Below, piece after piece: positions 38,132-50,284 of a DNA stretch of 59,256 nt. The DNA is from Comamonadaceae bacterium (GTDB lineage: Bacteria > Pseudomonadota > Gammaproteobacteria > Burkholderiales > Burkholderiaceae_C). Location of the stretch: assembly GCA_947454955.1 (NCBI GenBank), contig CANGLW010000016.1:1-59256 (forward strand). Direction: 5' to 3'. A program made the translations under genes and the position numbers. The stretch's first letter is position 1, and each line of letters opens with the position of its first letter. The notes below the pieces were generated by a model, which saw nothing but the letters and a program-made list of their open reading frames with translations, was not told where the DNA came from and searched no databases.

Positions 38132-39321
38132 GTTCGGGCCATGCCGAACAGGTGCGCCAAGTCTTTGAAGAAGATGCGAACGTGTGCCATCGGGTCTTTG
38201 CGAACGAGTTCTTTGTTCATGTAGGACTCAAAGGTTAACCTTTGAACGTCTTTATCTTCGCAAATTTTCACAAACCTTTCACGGCGCTTGTCATTCTGGT
38301 ACCAGAAGTACTGCATGACGCCCAACACCCAGAACACTTTGCCGTGCTTGCGCAAAAACGCTTTGCGCGCTTGGCGCAGGCAACGCGATTGCCCGGTGCG
38401 CAAGGCCTCGTGCACCGAGTCCGCCACGATGCGGCCACAGGCCATGGCGTAGTAAATACCTTCGCCCGAAGCGGGTGCTACCACGCCGGCGGCATCACCC
38501 GCCAGCACCACATCGCGCCCGTTGTCCCACGAGGGCAGGGGTTTGAGGGGAATGGGCGCGCCTTCACGGCGTAGGGTGGTGAGTTCGGTGAGGCCTGCCG
38601 ATTCACGAAGACGTCCCACCGCTGAGCGAAGTGAAAAGCCTTTGTCGGCACTGCCCGTGCCCACACTCATGGTGTCGCCGTGCGGGAACACCCAGCCGTA
38701 AAAATCAGGCGACATGGTGCCTTGGTAATACACATCACAACGGTCAGGGTCGTGTTGAGCTTGGTTGGCTGGGGCTTGAATGATCTCGTGGTACGCAAAC
38801 ACGTACTTGGTTTTTTCAGCGCCCTTGATCATCTGACGCGCCACGTTCGATTTAGCACCATCGGCACCAATGATCATGCGCGCCCGCACGCTTTGTGCGG
38901 CTTGCGCGGTGTCGTCGTCAATGGCGCTGAAGTGCACACGCGCCATGCCGTCATCGTCGCGTGTGATGCGGTCAAAGTCTGCACGGTGACGCTGGGCACC
39001 GTGCCCATGGGCGCGTTCACGCAGCCACTCGTCAAACTCTTCGCGGTTGACCATGCCCACAAAGCCGTCTTGGATGTGCATGTCCACTTTGTTGTCGGAC
39101 GGCGAGATCATGCGCGCGCAACGCGCTTTGGCCACCAGCAGGTGATCGGGAATCTCAAAGTCTTTGATCAGACGCGGAGGAATGGCCCCACCGCAGGGCT
39201 TGATGCGCCCCAGGCGATCGAGCAACAGCACCGACCAGCCCTGGCGGGCCAGGTCATCGGCGGCTGTGGCGCCGCACGGGCCGCCACCCACCACAACCAC
39301 ATCGTATTCTTGATTTGTCAT
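38128..39321 (-). CDS. bchP: Geranylgeranyl reductase
   Basis: A 397-residue FAD protein that reduces the geranylgeranyl tail of bacteriochlorophyll to phytyl. The N-terminal VVVGGGPCGATAADDLARQG binds FAD, LDRLGRIKPCGGAIPPR is a BchP/ChlP signature and VLAGDAAGVVAPASGEGIYY the second FAD motif. The ATG at 39321 overlaps the previous stop (ATGA); an upstream ATG would extend far into that gene. Confidence 0.95.
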   Translation of the reverse strand: MTNQEYDVVVVGGGPCGATAADDLARQGWSVLLLDRLGRIKPCGGAIPPRLIKDFEIPDHLLVAKARCARMISPSDNKVDMHIQDGFVGMVNREEFDEWLRERAHGHGAQRHRADFDRITRDDDGMARVHFSAIDDDTAQAAQSVRARMIIGADGAKSNVARQMIKGAEKTKYVFAYHEIIQAPANQAQHDPDRCDVYYQGTMSPDFYGWVFPHGDTMSVGTGSADKGFSLRSAVGRLRESAGLTELTTLRREGAPIPLKPLPSWDNGRDVVLAGDAAGVVAPASGEGIYYAMACGRIVADSVHEALRTGQSRCLRQARKAFLRKHGKVFWVLGVMQYFWYQNDKRRERFVKICEDKDVQRLTFESYMNKELVRKDPMAHVRIFFKDLAHLFGMART

Positions 39322-40661
39322 AGGTAGCTTTCTTGCAAAGTTGGGTTCAAACGAGCCTGTGTGTTGCGCTGCGGGGCCAATCTGGACACCCGCACCGCAC
39401 ACCAGGCAGACACAGCAAACATCAGGGCTTCCAAGCCGAAGACCAAGGCATAGGCCACACCGCTCTCAGTGATGAGCCAGTGCGCCAGATCACTCACCGC
39501 GGTGCCCAGCACGCCACCCAGCCCAAAGGCAATGGCTTGTGCTGCGCCCCACAAACCCATGCGGGTGCCTTCACGGCCGTGGGTGCCTTCGTTGGCCAGG
39601 CGCATCATGGTGGCAATGGCCGCGATGGAAAACGCACCATTGGCCACGCCCAGTGCAAACACATTGAGCTTGAGCGGCCAGCCCGGGCCTTGCAGACCCG
39701 CCAGGCACAAGCCGCCCATGGCCACGGCCGAGGCCAGGCAGCCACCCACCATCCAGGTTTGCACGCTGCCCAAACGGCCGCGTACTTTGGCACTGCCAGC
39801 AATGGCCACGGTGATCATGCCGGCCAGCACCGATGAATGTTGCAGGCCTGAGAGCTGTGTGGTTTGCCCCGGTGTCATGCCAAACACGGCGCCGGCAAAG
39901 GGTTCCAGAATCAAATCTTGAAAGCTGTAAGCCAGCATTGAGAAAAACACAAAGATGGTGAAGGCGCGCGCTTGCGGTTCGCGCCACACCTGTTGCAGCG
40001 TTTGCTTGAATTGGCCCGGCGTTGGACGCTGATCAGCTTTGCCGTGGATGGAGCCCGCTTCACCCTCGAGTCGCCACAAGCACAGAGCTGTGACCACCAC
40101 CACCAGCACCGACAAGCCGGATGTGACCGCCATGAGCCGCTCCGGTGTGTAAGGGTCGATCAGTTTGCCCACGCTCACCGCGGTGGCGGCAAAGCCAAAA
40201 ATCATCATCATCCACACCAGCGTGGCTGAGGGCGCGCGCACCTCATCGGGCAGGCGCTTGGCCATGAGCACCAGCAGTGACGTACCGCAGGCACTCACGC
40301 CAAAGCCAATCAGGGTGAAGGCCAGCATGCTCAGCAGCACACCGCCCATCAATGAGCTGCCCATCAAAATCGTGCCAGCGCAGGCCAAAACACCACCGGT
40401 GGCCAGCACCACCATGCCGCCCATCATCCAGGGGGTGCATCGCCCACCAGCATCAGCGCCAAAGCCCATGCGTGGGCGCACCATCTGCACCATGTAATGA
40501 AAGCCCACCAGCAGGCCTGGCAGCAGCGCGGGCAGGGCCAGCTCCACCACCATGATGCGGTTCAGGGTGGATGTGGTGACCACCACCACCGCCCCCATGC
40601 AAGCTTGAATGAAGCCCAGCCGGATGACCTGCAGCCAGCCAAAAGTGCTTGGGTGGCTCAT
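39318..40661 (-). CDS. PucC/BCH2-family transporter-like protein (orf428 type)
   Basis: A 447-residue MFS-type protein with about twelve helices. STLNRIMVVELALPALLPG and SFQDLILEPFAGAVFGMTPG are the shared signatures of the PucC/LhaA family; the position between bchG and bchP matches orf428 (bch2) of Rhodobacter. It may ferry bacteriochlorophyll to its binding proteins; this is inferred from relatives. A second member of the family, lhaA, is at 46934. Confidence 0.92.
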   Translation of the reverse strand: MSHPSTFGWLQVIRLGFIQACMGAVVVVTTSTLNRIMVVELALPALLPGLLVGFHYMVQMVRPRMGFGADAGGRCTPWMMGGMVVLATGGVLACAGTILMGSSLMGGVLLSMLAFTLIGFGVSACGTSLLVLMAKRLPDEVRAPSATLVWMMMIFGFAATAVSVGKLIDPYTPERLMAVTSGLSVLVVVVTALCLWRLEGEAGSIHGKADQRPTPGQFKQTLQQVWREPQARAFTIFVFFSMLAYSFQDLILEPFAGAVFGMTPGQTTQLSGLQHSSVLAGMITVAIAGSAKVRGRLGSVQTWMVGGCLASAVAMGGLCLAGLQGPGWPLKLNVFALGVANGAFSIAAIATMMRLANEGTHGREGTRMGLWGAAQAIAFGLGGVLGTAVSDLAHWLITESGVAYALVFGLEALMFAVSAWCAVRVSRLAPQRNTQARLNPTLQESYL

Positions 40662-41548
40662 GCGGTCGCCCCTTGCAACAAGCGCAAAGCCCAGGCGCTG
40701 ACCATCATGCCCGACACAAACAAAGGCACGCCGAATGCGCTGACCGACAACGCTTTTTCAACCGGCGAGGCGATGAACTTGGCCATCAGCGGCAACTGCG
40801 CCAAGCTGAGCAAGCCCACGGCCAGACCCATCCAAGGCGCTCCCCATTGCCATAACAAGGCCGCGACAATCCATTGCGGCACCAGCATGAAGGCGCAAGC
40901 GGTTTTGGCGGCTTGCACCACACCGAGTTGCACCGGCAAAGAACGGATGCCCATGCGGGTGTCGCCCTCGACCGCTTTGAAGTCGTTGAGGGTCATGATG
41001 CCGTGTGCCCCCGCGCTGTAAAGCAAGGCCAGCCACAACGATTTTTCAGCGGGCAGGTTGCCGCCCAACATCAAGGCCGCACCAGTTACCCAAGCCAAGC
41101 CCTCGTAACTCAAGGCACAGGCGGCGTTGCCCCACCAACCGTTTTGCTTGAGTCGCAGGGGCGGGGCGCTGTAAGCCCAGGCCAGGGCCAAACCCATGGC
41201 GCAAGCCCAAAAGCCCCAAAGTCCCAAGTTGACGGCCCATAACAACGACAGGAGCGTCCAGGCCATGGCGATGTACAAGCCCCAGGCGCCAGGCATGCGG
41301 CCCGAGGGGATGGGTCGGTTGGGCTCGTTGATGGCATCGACATGCCGGTCAAACCAGTCGTTGACCGCTTGGCTGCTGGCGCAGACCAAGGGGCCGCTGA
41401 GCACCAGGCCCGCCAGGATCAACAAGGCGTTGGTTGAAAAGTCTTGCCCCGAGGACACCACGCCGCAGGCCAGAGCCCACATGGGCGGAAACCAGGTGAT
41501 TGGCTTGAGAAGTTCGGCAACCGTGGCTAGGGATGGCGGCTTGGTCAT
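40658..41548 (-). CDS. bchG: Bacteriochlorophyll synthase (chlorophyllide prenyltransferase)
   Basis: A 296-residue UbiA-family membrane enzyme that joins bacteriochlorophyllide to geranylgeranyl diphosphate. The first Asp-rich motif is NDWFDRHVDAINEPNRPIPSG and the second DFKAVEGDTRMGIRSLPV, both typical. It is the first gene of the minus-strand unit, divergent from bchF across 314 bases with two PpsR-type sites. The stop overlaps the next gene by four bases. Confidence 0.95.
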   Translation of the reverse strand: MTKPPSLATVAELLKPITWFPPMWALACGVVSSGQDFSTNALLILAGLVLSGPLVCASSQAVNDWFDRHVDAINEPNRPIPSGRMPGAWGLYIAMAWTLLSLLWAVNLGLWGFWACAMGLALAWAYSAPPLRLKQNGWWGNAACALSYEGLAWVTGAALMLGGNLPAEKSLWLALLYSAGAHGIMTLNDFKAVEGDTRMGIRSLPVQLGVVQAAKTACAFMLVPQWIVAALLWQWGAPWMGLAVGLLSLAQLPLMAKFIASPVEKALSVSAFGVPLFVSGMMVSAWALRLLQGATA

Positions 41549-41576
41549 GCAGCTATTGTGAAGAAGTTGGCGATGT

Positions 41577-41594
41577 TGTCAATTAAGATTTACA
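41577..41594. promoter_or_regulatory. PpsR/CrtJ-type site 3 (bchG side)
   Basis: TGTCAATTAAGATTTACA fits TGT-N12-ACA. It lies 28 bases upstream of the bchG start, a position where a bound repressor would block that promoter or its early transcript. Confidence 0.55.
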
Positions 41595-41795
41595 TCCATG
41601 TGTCATCATCAATTGAATTTAGACACTGATAGCCCCTACTGATGAGGCTTGAACGTGCCCGGTCAAAGGTCAACGCCAAGCCCATTCCATCCATACTTTA
41701 GACATCAAGCCAGCTTTTACGGAGATAAATGATGGATTTGGGCGGAAAGTTGGCGTCTGAACTAGGGTAAACCCCAGCAAGTTAAGAAATAAATA

Positions 41796-41813
41796 TGTCA
41801 CTCCTGATTGACA
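41796..41813. promoter_or_regulatory. PpsR/CrtJ-type site 4 (bchF side)
   Basis: TGTCACTCCTGATTGACA fits TGT-N12-ACA. It lies 49 bases upstream of bchF and 219 bases from site 3. Cooperative CrtJ binding to sites about 240 bases apart is known from Rhodobacter. Confidence 0.6.
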
Positions 41814-41862
41814 AGGCTATTTGTCAACCGTACATTCAGTTTGTCAATTTGATGCGCATGCC

Positions 41863-43640
<1,778 letters not shown>

Positions 43641-43650
43641 AGAGACCCCT

Positions 43651-45222
43651 ATGCAACTCACGCTCTGGACTTACGAAGGCCCACCCCACGTGGGTGCCAT
43701 GCGCATCGCCACGGCTATGAAGGACGTGCACTATGTGCTGCACGCCCCTCAGGGTGACACCTACGCAGATTTGTTGTTCACCATGATCGAGCGTTTGCCC
43801 AAACGCCCGCCGGTGACCTACACCACCTTCCAGGCCCGTGACCTGGGTGGTGACACCGCGCAGTTGTTCAAAGACGCGGTCGCCAGCGCCGTGGATCGTT
43901 TCAAGCCGCAGGCTTTGCTGGTCGGCGCCTCGTGCACAGCTGAGTTGATTCAAGATGACCCGGGCGGTTTGGCGCAAGCGCTGAACCTGGACATGCCGGT
44001 GGTGGCTCTGGAGCTGCCGTCTTACCAGCGCAAAGAAAACTGGGGCGCCTCAGAAACCTTCTACCAAATTGCACGACGATTGGTGAAAGCACCGCAACCA
44101 AGGGAAGCGCGAGAAAGTGCTCAGCATCGCTGCAATATCTTGGGGCCAACAGCGCTGGGATTTCGGCACCGCGATGATGTGCGCGAAATCACCCAGCTGC
44201 TGGAAAGCATGGGCGTTGCTATCAATGTGATAGCACCACAGAGCGCTAGTGTGGCGGATATGCAGCGTTTGGCTGATGCCGATTTCAATGTGGTGCTCTA
44301 CCCGGAAATCGCGCAAACCACCGCCTCATGGTTGAACCGTCAGTTCGACATGCCGTTCACCAAAACCATTCCCATTGGTGTGGGCGCTACACGCGAGTTC
44401 ATCCATGAAGTCGCGCAATTGGCCGGCATTCCCGTGCCAGCAACTTTAGAAGACCACGCGCATTCTTTCTGGTACTCCAAGTCGGTGGACTCCACCTACT
44501 TGACCGGCAAGCGTGTGTATGTGTTTGGTGATGCCACCCACGTGGTGGCTTCTGCCCGCTTTGCGGCGCAGGAAATGGGCTTTGAAGTGGCGGGCATGGG
44601 CACCTACAGCCGCGAATTCGCCCGCGATGTGCGTGATGCCGCCAAAACTTATGGGGTTGAAGCCCTCATCACCGACGACTACCTGGCGGTTGAAGAAGAA
44701 ATCAAACGCCTGCAGCCCGAACTGATTTTGGGCACCCAGATGGAGCGTCACATTGCCAAGCGTCTGGGTATTCCCTGCGCGGTGATTTCAGCCCCGGTGC
44801 ACGTCCAAGACTTCCCAGCACGTTACGCCCCGCAAATGGGTTTTGAAGGTGCCAATGTGTTGTTCGACACCTGGGTTCATCCGTTGATGATGGGCCTGGA
44901 AGAACACCTGCTGGGCATGTTCCGCGAAGACTTTGAGTTTCACGACGGCGCAGCGCCTTCACACCTGGGCCACACCCGCAGCGCACCTGCGCCGGTCGCA
45001 GAGGTGGATGTGCCGGTGGCGCGTCCTGCTGGCACGGTGGCCGAGCCCGCGGCCAACGACGTGTCGGTATGGACCAAAGACGCCGAGAAAGAGCTCGGGA
45101 AAATTCCGTTTTTTGTGCGTGGCAAGGCCCGACGTAACACCGAACGCTACGCGCAGGAAAAAGGCGTGGTCAACATCACTGTGGAGACACTTTACGATGC
45201 CAAAGCCTATTTCAGCCGCTAA
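43651..45222 (+). CDS. bchB: Dark protochlorophyllide reductase subunit B
   Basis: A 523-residue partner of BchN. Asp36 in [11 protein letters not shown] is the expected fourth cluster ligand and [18 protein letters not shown] a conserved loop; the C-terminal region has [18 protein letters not shown] and TERYA. A 21-base palindromic repeat, TGCTAT-N7-ATAGCACC (44217-44237), is embedded in frame near residue 189 and encodes AINVIAP. In many relatives bchH follows; here bchL does, after 93 bases. Confidence 0.95.
   Translation: MQLTLWTYEGPPHVGAMRIATAMKDVHYVLHAPQGDTYADLLFTMIERLPKRPPVTYTTFQARDLGGDTAQLFKDAVASAVDRFKPQALLVGASCTAELIQDDPGGLAQALNLDMPVVALELPSYQRKENWGASETFYQIARRLVKAPQPREARESAQHRCNILGPTALGFRHRDDVREITQLLESMGVAINVIAPQSASVADMQRLADADFNVVLYPEIAQTTASWLNRQFDMPFTKTIPIGVGATREFIHEVAQLAGIPVPATLEDHAHSFWYSKSVDSTYLTGKRVYVFGDATHVVASARFAAQEMGFEVAGMGTYSREFARDVRDAAKTYGVEALITDDYLAVEEEIKRLQPELILGTQMERHIAKRLGIPCAVISAPVHVQDFPARYAPQMGFEGANVLFDTWVHPLMMGLEEHLLGMFREDFEFHDGAAPSHLGHTRSAPAPVAEVDVPVARPAGTVAEPAANDVSVWTKDAEKELGKIPFFVRGKARRNTERYAQEKGVVNITVETLYDAKAYFSR
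44217..44237 (+). repeat. Palindromic repeat inside bchB
   Basis: TGCTAT, seven bases, ATAGCACC. Identical arms and spacing to the bchD copy but with a different spacer sequence; it encodes AINVIAP in frame. Confidence 0.6.
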
Positions 45223-46229
<1,007 letters not shown>

Positions 46230-46230
<1 letters not shown>

Positions 46231-46937
46231 TGGACAGCACCACTTACGAACATCGTCGCAACCAGATCGAACACTACTTCGATCGCACGGCGGCACAGGC
46301 CTGGGCCATCCTCACCTCCAATGAGCCGGTGGGCAAGATCCGTGCGACGGTTCGTGCCGGTCGCCTGGACATGCGCAACACCTTGTTGTCGTGGTTGCCT
46401 GAGGACATGACGGGTCTGCGATTACTGGATGCAGGTTGCGGCACGGGGGCTTTGTCGCTCGAGGCGGCCAAGCGTGGCGCCAAAGTGGTGGCCATTGATC
46501 TCTCGCCCACCCTGGTCGGATTGGCCAAAGAGCGCATGGCCTTGGACTATCCCAGTCTGGCTGGCTCCATCGAGTTTTGCTCGGGCGACATGCTCGACCC
46601 AGAACTGGGCGAGTTTGATCACGTGGTGGCCATGGACTCTTTGATCCACTACGGCGCCAGCGACATCCGTAAAGCGCTCACCGCCTTGTCGCACCGCACC
46701 CGCCACTCTATGTTGTTCACCTATGCGCCGCGCACCCCGCTCCTGGCGCTGATGCACACCATGGGCCGCTTCTTCCCCAAGAGCGACCGTTCCCCCTCCT
46801 TGGTGCCGGTGGCCAGAGACCATCTTCTGAGCTTGATCAAAGACACACCGCAATTGCAAGCGTGGTCCGAAGGTCGCACTGAGCGCATCGCCTCAGGCTT
46901 TTACACCTCGCAAGCCTGGGAGTGGACGCGTTCATGA
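46230..46937 (+). CDS. bchM: Mg-protoporphyrin IX O-methyltransferase
   Basis: A 235-residue SAM-dependent methyltransferase that esterifies the ring C propionate. The SAM site is LRLLDAGCGTGALSLEAAKRG and the N-terminal EHYFDRTAAQAW is typical of BchM. It begins within the bchL stop (TGATG) and ends overlapping lhaA by four bases. Its substrate is the product of magnesium chelatase, and its product goes to AcsF, encoded further along the same strand. Confidence 0.94.
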
Positions 46938-48358
46938 AACAACGCAAGCCCATCCCGGCCTGGGTCCGCAAACTTGCGGAACGCTATGTGCCGTTTGCAG
47001 ATGCCGCATCGGCCGAGTTGCCCTTGCCGCGTCTGCTGCGATTGGCTTTGTTTCAGGCTGTCATTGGGATGACGCTGGCCCTGTTGGTGGGCACGCTCAA
47101 CCGGGTGATGATTGTTGAGCTGCAAGTGCCATCATGGTGGGTGGCCGTCGCGGTGGCTGTGCCCATGGTGTTTGCGCCCTTGCGTGCCTTGATTGGTTAC
47201 CGCAGCGACACCTACCCCTCGGTGTTGGGTTTGCGTCGTATTCCTTACCTGTGGTCAGGCACGCTCACGTTGTTTGGTGGCCTGGCCATCATGCCGTTTG
47301 CATTACTTTTGTTGTCGGAGCCCACGCCTGAAACCCTGTGGTTGGGTCGCATTGGCGCAGCGCTCGCTTTTGTGCTGGTGGGTGCGGGCATTCAAATCAC
47401 GCAGACCGCAGGCATTGCCTTGGCCAATGATTTGTCTTCCGTCGAGAAACAACCCCGCGTGGTGGCCTTGCTCTACACCATGCTCTTGCTGGGCATGATT
47501 GCCAGCAGTGCAGTATTCGGGCTCTTGCTGCAAAGTTTCACGCCTTCACGACTCATCCAAGTGGTGCAGTCTTGCGCGGTGCTGGTGCTGGTGTTGAACC
47601 TGGTGGCCTTGTGGAAACAAGAAGCCCGCTCAGAGCGCCGCGGTGCGCGGCCCGCTGGCGGCTTTGCAGACAGTTTGCGCAGCCTGATGGCCATCGAACA
47701 GATGAAGCGTTTCTTGTGGACGGTGGGCTTGGGCACCTGCGCCTTCAGCATGCAAGACATCATTCTTGAGCCCTATGGCGCAGAAGTGTTGGGGCTGGAT
47801 GTGGGGGCTACCAGCGGCTTGACCGCCATTGGTGCGGTGGGCTCGCTGGTCGCCTTCTGGATTTCTGCCAAATGGCTCAACCAAGGTTTGCATGCCTGCC
47901 GCTTGGCCAGTGCCGGTGTGCTCATTGGTCTGCCAGCTTTTGCCATGGTTATTTTTTCTGCCCCCTTGGCCTCAGCCGCTTTGTTTCGAACCGGCGTGAT
48001 GCTCATAGGGTTTGGTGGTGGCTTGTTTTCTGTGGGCATGTTGGTCATGGCCATGTCGTTTCCCAACAAAGCCCACAGCGGTCTCGTGCTGGGCGCCTGG
48101 GGTGCTGTGCAAGGCGTGGCCGCAGGCGTGGCGATTGCCGTGGGCGGTTTGATTCGCGACGTGGTCTCGCAACTCGCGCAGGCCGGCTTGCTGGGCGAGA
48201 GTTTGCAAAGCCCCGTGACGGGCTACAGCTTTGTGTATCACGTTGAGATTTATCTCTTGTTTGTGGTGTTGATTGCGCTGGGGCCTTTGCTTCGGCGCAG
48301 CAAAGAGATTCCCCCTGTCAGGGGAACACGTTTCGGTTTGGCTGAGTTCCCGACCTGA
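46934..48358 (+). CDS. lhaA: LhaA, light-harvesting 1 assembly protein (PucC family)
   Basis: A 474-residue, roughly twelve-helix membrane protein. LLVGTLNRVMIVELQVPSW, APLRALIGYRSDTYPSVLGLRR-type residues (about 85-106) and FSMQDIILEPYGAEVLG are family signatures. LhaA assists assembly of the LH1 antenna around the reaction centre. ATG 46934 overlaps the bchM stop. Position just before puhA is standard in purple bacteria. Confidence 0.93.
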   Translation: MKQRKPIPAWVRKLAERYVPFADAASAELPLPRLLRLALFQAVIGMTLALLVGTLNRVMIVELQVPSWWVAVAVAVPMVFAPLRALIGYRSDTYPSVLGLRRIPYLWSGTLTLFGGLAIMPFALLLLSEPTPETLWLGRIGAALAFVLVGAGIQITQTAGIALANDLSSVEKQPRVVALLYTMLLLGMIASSAVFGLLLQSFTPSRLIQVVQSCAVLVLVLNLVALWKQEARSERRGARPAGGFADSLRSLMAIEQMKRFLWTVGLGTCAFSMQDIILEPYGAEVLGLDVGATSGLTAIGAVGSLVAFWISAKWLNQGLHACRLASAGVLIGLPAFAMVIFSAPLASAALFRTGVMLIGFGGGLFSVGMLVMAMSFPNKAHSGLVLGAWGAVQGVAAGVAIAVGGLIRDVVSQLAQAGLLGESLQSPVTGYSFVYHVEIYLLFVVLIALGPLLRRSKEIPPVRGTRFGLAEFPT

Positions 48359-48371
48359 TCTTTTTTTTACT

Positions 48372-48379
48372 GGAGGTGA
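48372..48379 (+). promoter_or_regulatory. Very strong ribosome binding site of puhA
   Basis: GGAGGTGA, fully complementary to the usual 16S rRNA tail, lies three bases before the puhA ATG. A run of T residues precedes it. Most neighbours are translated by overlap coupling instead, so puhA is set up for its own efficient initiation. Confidence 0.7.
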
Positions 48380-48382
48380 CCT

Positions 48383-49144
48383 ATGGAAACAGGCGCTATC
48401 ACGCAATATGTCGACGTGGCCCAACTCGTCTTGTACGTGTTTTGGTTTTTCTTTGCCGGCATCATTTATTACCTACTTCGCGAGAATCACCGCGAGGGCT
48501 ACCCCATGGATCCCGGACGCCCGAACGGCCCGAAGGTCGATGGCTGGCCCGCGGTGCCTGAACCCAAAACTTACAAAACCATCGACGGTCACTCGTTTGA
48601 TTCGCCCGATCTGGCTCGTCCGGATGGCGACTACAGCGCACGTCCCTCGCACCCCTGGAACGGCGCACCGCTAGACCCGGTGGGCGATCCGCTGTTGGCC
48701 GGCATCGGCCCGGGTGCTTGGGCCAAGCGTGCCGATCATCCTGACATGACCTATGACGGCCATGTGAAGATCGTGCCGCTGCGTGTGGCCACCGATCATG
48801 GTGTGGCCACACAGGACGTGGATCCGCGCGGTTTGACCGTGGTGGGTGCAGACAACCAAGCCGCTGGTGTGGTGAGCGATATTTGGGTCGACAAGGCCGA
48901 GATGATGTTCCGCTACCTGGAGGTCAAGCTCAACAGCGGCAAACATGTGCTGCTGCCCATGACCTTCTCGCGCATCACCCGACAACAGGTCAAGGTCTAC
49001 GCGATTCTGGGTCACCAGTTCGACAACGTGCCCGCCACCAAGCAAGCCGATCAGGTCACCTTCCTGGAGGAGGAAAAGATCTGCGCTTACTACGGCGCTG
49101 GCACGCTGTACGCGCATCCCAACCGGATGGAGCCGCTGCTGTGA
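48383..49144 (+). CDS. puhA: Photosynthetic reaction centre H subunit
   Basis: A 253-residue H subunit. One membrane helix lies near the N-terminus (LVLYVFWFFFAGIIYYL), followed by RENHREGYPMDP, a PuhA hallmark, and a cytoplasmic PRC-barrel domain with GVVSDIWVDKAEMMFRYLEV. H caps the L-M pair and guides protons to the secondary quinone. The stop overlaps the GTG of puhB by three bases. Confidence 0.97.
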   Translation: METGAITQYVDVAQLVLYVFWFFFAGIIYYLLRENHREGYPMDPGRPNGPKVDGWPAVPEPKTYKTIDGHSFDSPDLARPDGDYSARPSHPWNGAPLDPVGDPLLAGIGPGAWAKRADHPDMTYDGHVKIVPLRVATDHGVATQDVDPRGLTVVGADNQAAGVVSDIWVDKAEMMFRYLEVKLNSGKHVLLPMTFSRITRQQVKVYAILGHQFDNVPATKQADQVTFLEEEKICAYYGAGTLYAHPNRMEPLL

Positions 49145-49797
49145 GAGCCATCCACGAGCATGAATTTGAGGAGTCGCCGGGTTTGCCGGCGCCCTTGCCG
49201 AAGAACGAAACCGTGCTTTGGCAAGGCTCGCCAGATTGGCGCAGTCTGGCCATTCACGTTTTTCACTTGCGAAAAATCGCGGTGTATTTCGCGCTCATGC
49301 TCGCCTGGCAAGTCTCTCAGCTCTATGACGCTGAGCAAGCTTTGTCGGTTTGGCTCATGCCGTGTGTCACCAGTTTGGTGTTGGCCAGTTCTGCCCTGGC
49401 ATGCCTAGCCTTGTGGGCCTGGTTGAGCAGCCGTACCACGCTCTACACCATCACCGATCGCCGTGTGGTCATGCGCGTGGGCATTGTGTTGTCGCTCACC
49501 TTCAACCTGCCTTTCAAGCGCATCGTGGCGGCTGACTTGCGCGCCTTGAACGACGGCAGTGGTGACATTTCGCTCAAGCTCCCTGAGCAAGACAAGATTG
49601 GTTTCTTTCACCTGTGGCCCCATGCCCGTGGCGCGGCCTTGAAACACCCGCAGCCCAGCTTGCGCTGTGTGCCTCAGGTTCAAGCGGTGGGCGAGTTGCT
49701 CATGAGCGCTTGGAGCCGTCAGGGTGTGGCTTACAGCGTGACCCCCACGACAGAACAGAACAGCAGCCCGGCCATGGCCATGCGTCTGAACGCCTGA
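49141..49797 (+). CDS. puhB: Photosynthetic complex assembly protein PuhB
   Basis: A 218-residue protein with two or three helices and a PH-like domain. The GTG start at 49141 (VRAIHEHEFEESPGLP) sits in the puhA stop, GTGA; ETVLWQGSPDWRSLA and TTLYTITDRRVVMRVGI are typical of PuhB, which helps reaction-centre assembly. An eleven-base segment covering its last codons, TGAACGCCTGA, is repeated 15 bases later before puhC. Confidence 0.92.
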   Translation: MRAIHEHEFEESPGLPAPLPKNETVLWQGSPDWRSLAIHVFHLRKIAVYFALMLAWQVSQLYDAEQALSVWLMPCVTSLVLASSALACLALWAWLSSRTTLYTITDRRVVMRVGIVLSLTFNLPFKRIVAADLRALNDGSGDISLKLPEQDKIGFFHLWPHARGAALKHPQPSLRCVPQVQAVGELLMSAWSRQGVAYSVTPTTEQNSSPAMAMRLNA

Positions 49798-49813
49798 ACT
49801 TTGAACGCCTGAG

Positions 49814-50284
49814 ATGAGCCACCACGCACCAACTTCCAAAAGCTTGTTGCCCGGCATCCTGGCCGGTGGCTTGCTGGCCATCACGATCGGCTTGGTGGGG
49901 TGGGCTAAGTTGTCAGCACCTGCCGTACAAGATACCCAGGACGTTGTGCTGTGGCAGCGCGCACTTTTGTTCGCAGATGGCCCCAAGGGTGAAGTGGTGG
50001 TCAAGGATTTCAAAACCGGTGAGGTCATCGGTTTGTTTGAAGGTGAGCAGGGTTTTGTGCGTGGCACCTTGCGTGCGTTGATACGCGAGCGCAAGCGCCG
50101 CGATGTGGGCAGCGAGCAGCCGTTTGAGCTCACCGGCAAAAGCAATGGTCGCCTGATCCTCAGCGACCCGACCACTGCGCAGCGCATTGATTTGGATTCG
50201 TTCGGGCCGACCAACGCGGCCCTGTTCAGGAATTTGAGGGTCGATCCGACATCGGCCAGTCTTTCATCACGGAGTGCGTCATGA
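49814..50284 (+). CDS. puhC: Photosynthetic complex assembly protein PuhC
   Basis: A 156-residue protein with one N-terminal helix ([20 protein letters not shown]) and a periplasmic domain with [20 protein letters not shown] and [14 protein letters not shown]. PuhC supports reaction-centre and LH1 organisation in Rhodobacter. It lies 16 bases after puhB and overlaps acsF by four. Confidence 0.9.
   Translation: MSHHAPTSKSLLPGILAGGLLAITIGLVGWAKLSAPAVQDTQDVVLWQRALLFADGPKGEVVVKDFKTGEVIGLFEGEQGFVRGTLRALIRERKRRDVGSEQPFELTGKSNGRLILSDPTTAQRIDLDSFGPTNAALFRNLRVDPTSASLSSRSAS

Larger units (their letters stand above)
41549..41862. promoter_or_regulatory. Divergent control region between bchG and bchF
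   Basis: No gene fits this AT-richer 314-base stretch. It contains two TGT-N12-ACA sites listed separately, extra TGTCA half-sites at 41822-41826 and 41842-41846 close to bchF, and a GTGTC/GACAC inverted repeat with a 17-base spacer at 41600-41626. Promoters for both operons must lie here; I could not fix -10 and -35 boxes with confidence. Confidence 0.6.

Noticed and set aside
41600..41626. GTGTC/GACAC inverted repeat as a further PpsR site
   Set aside because: The spacing does not fit TGT-N12-ACA; I mention it only as part of the control region.
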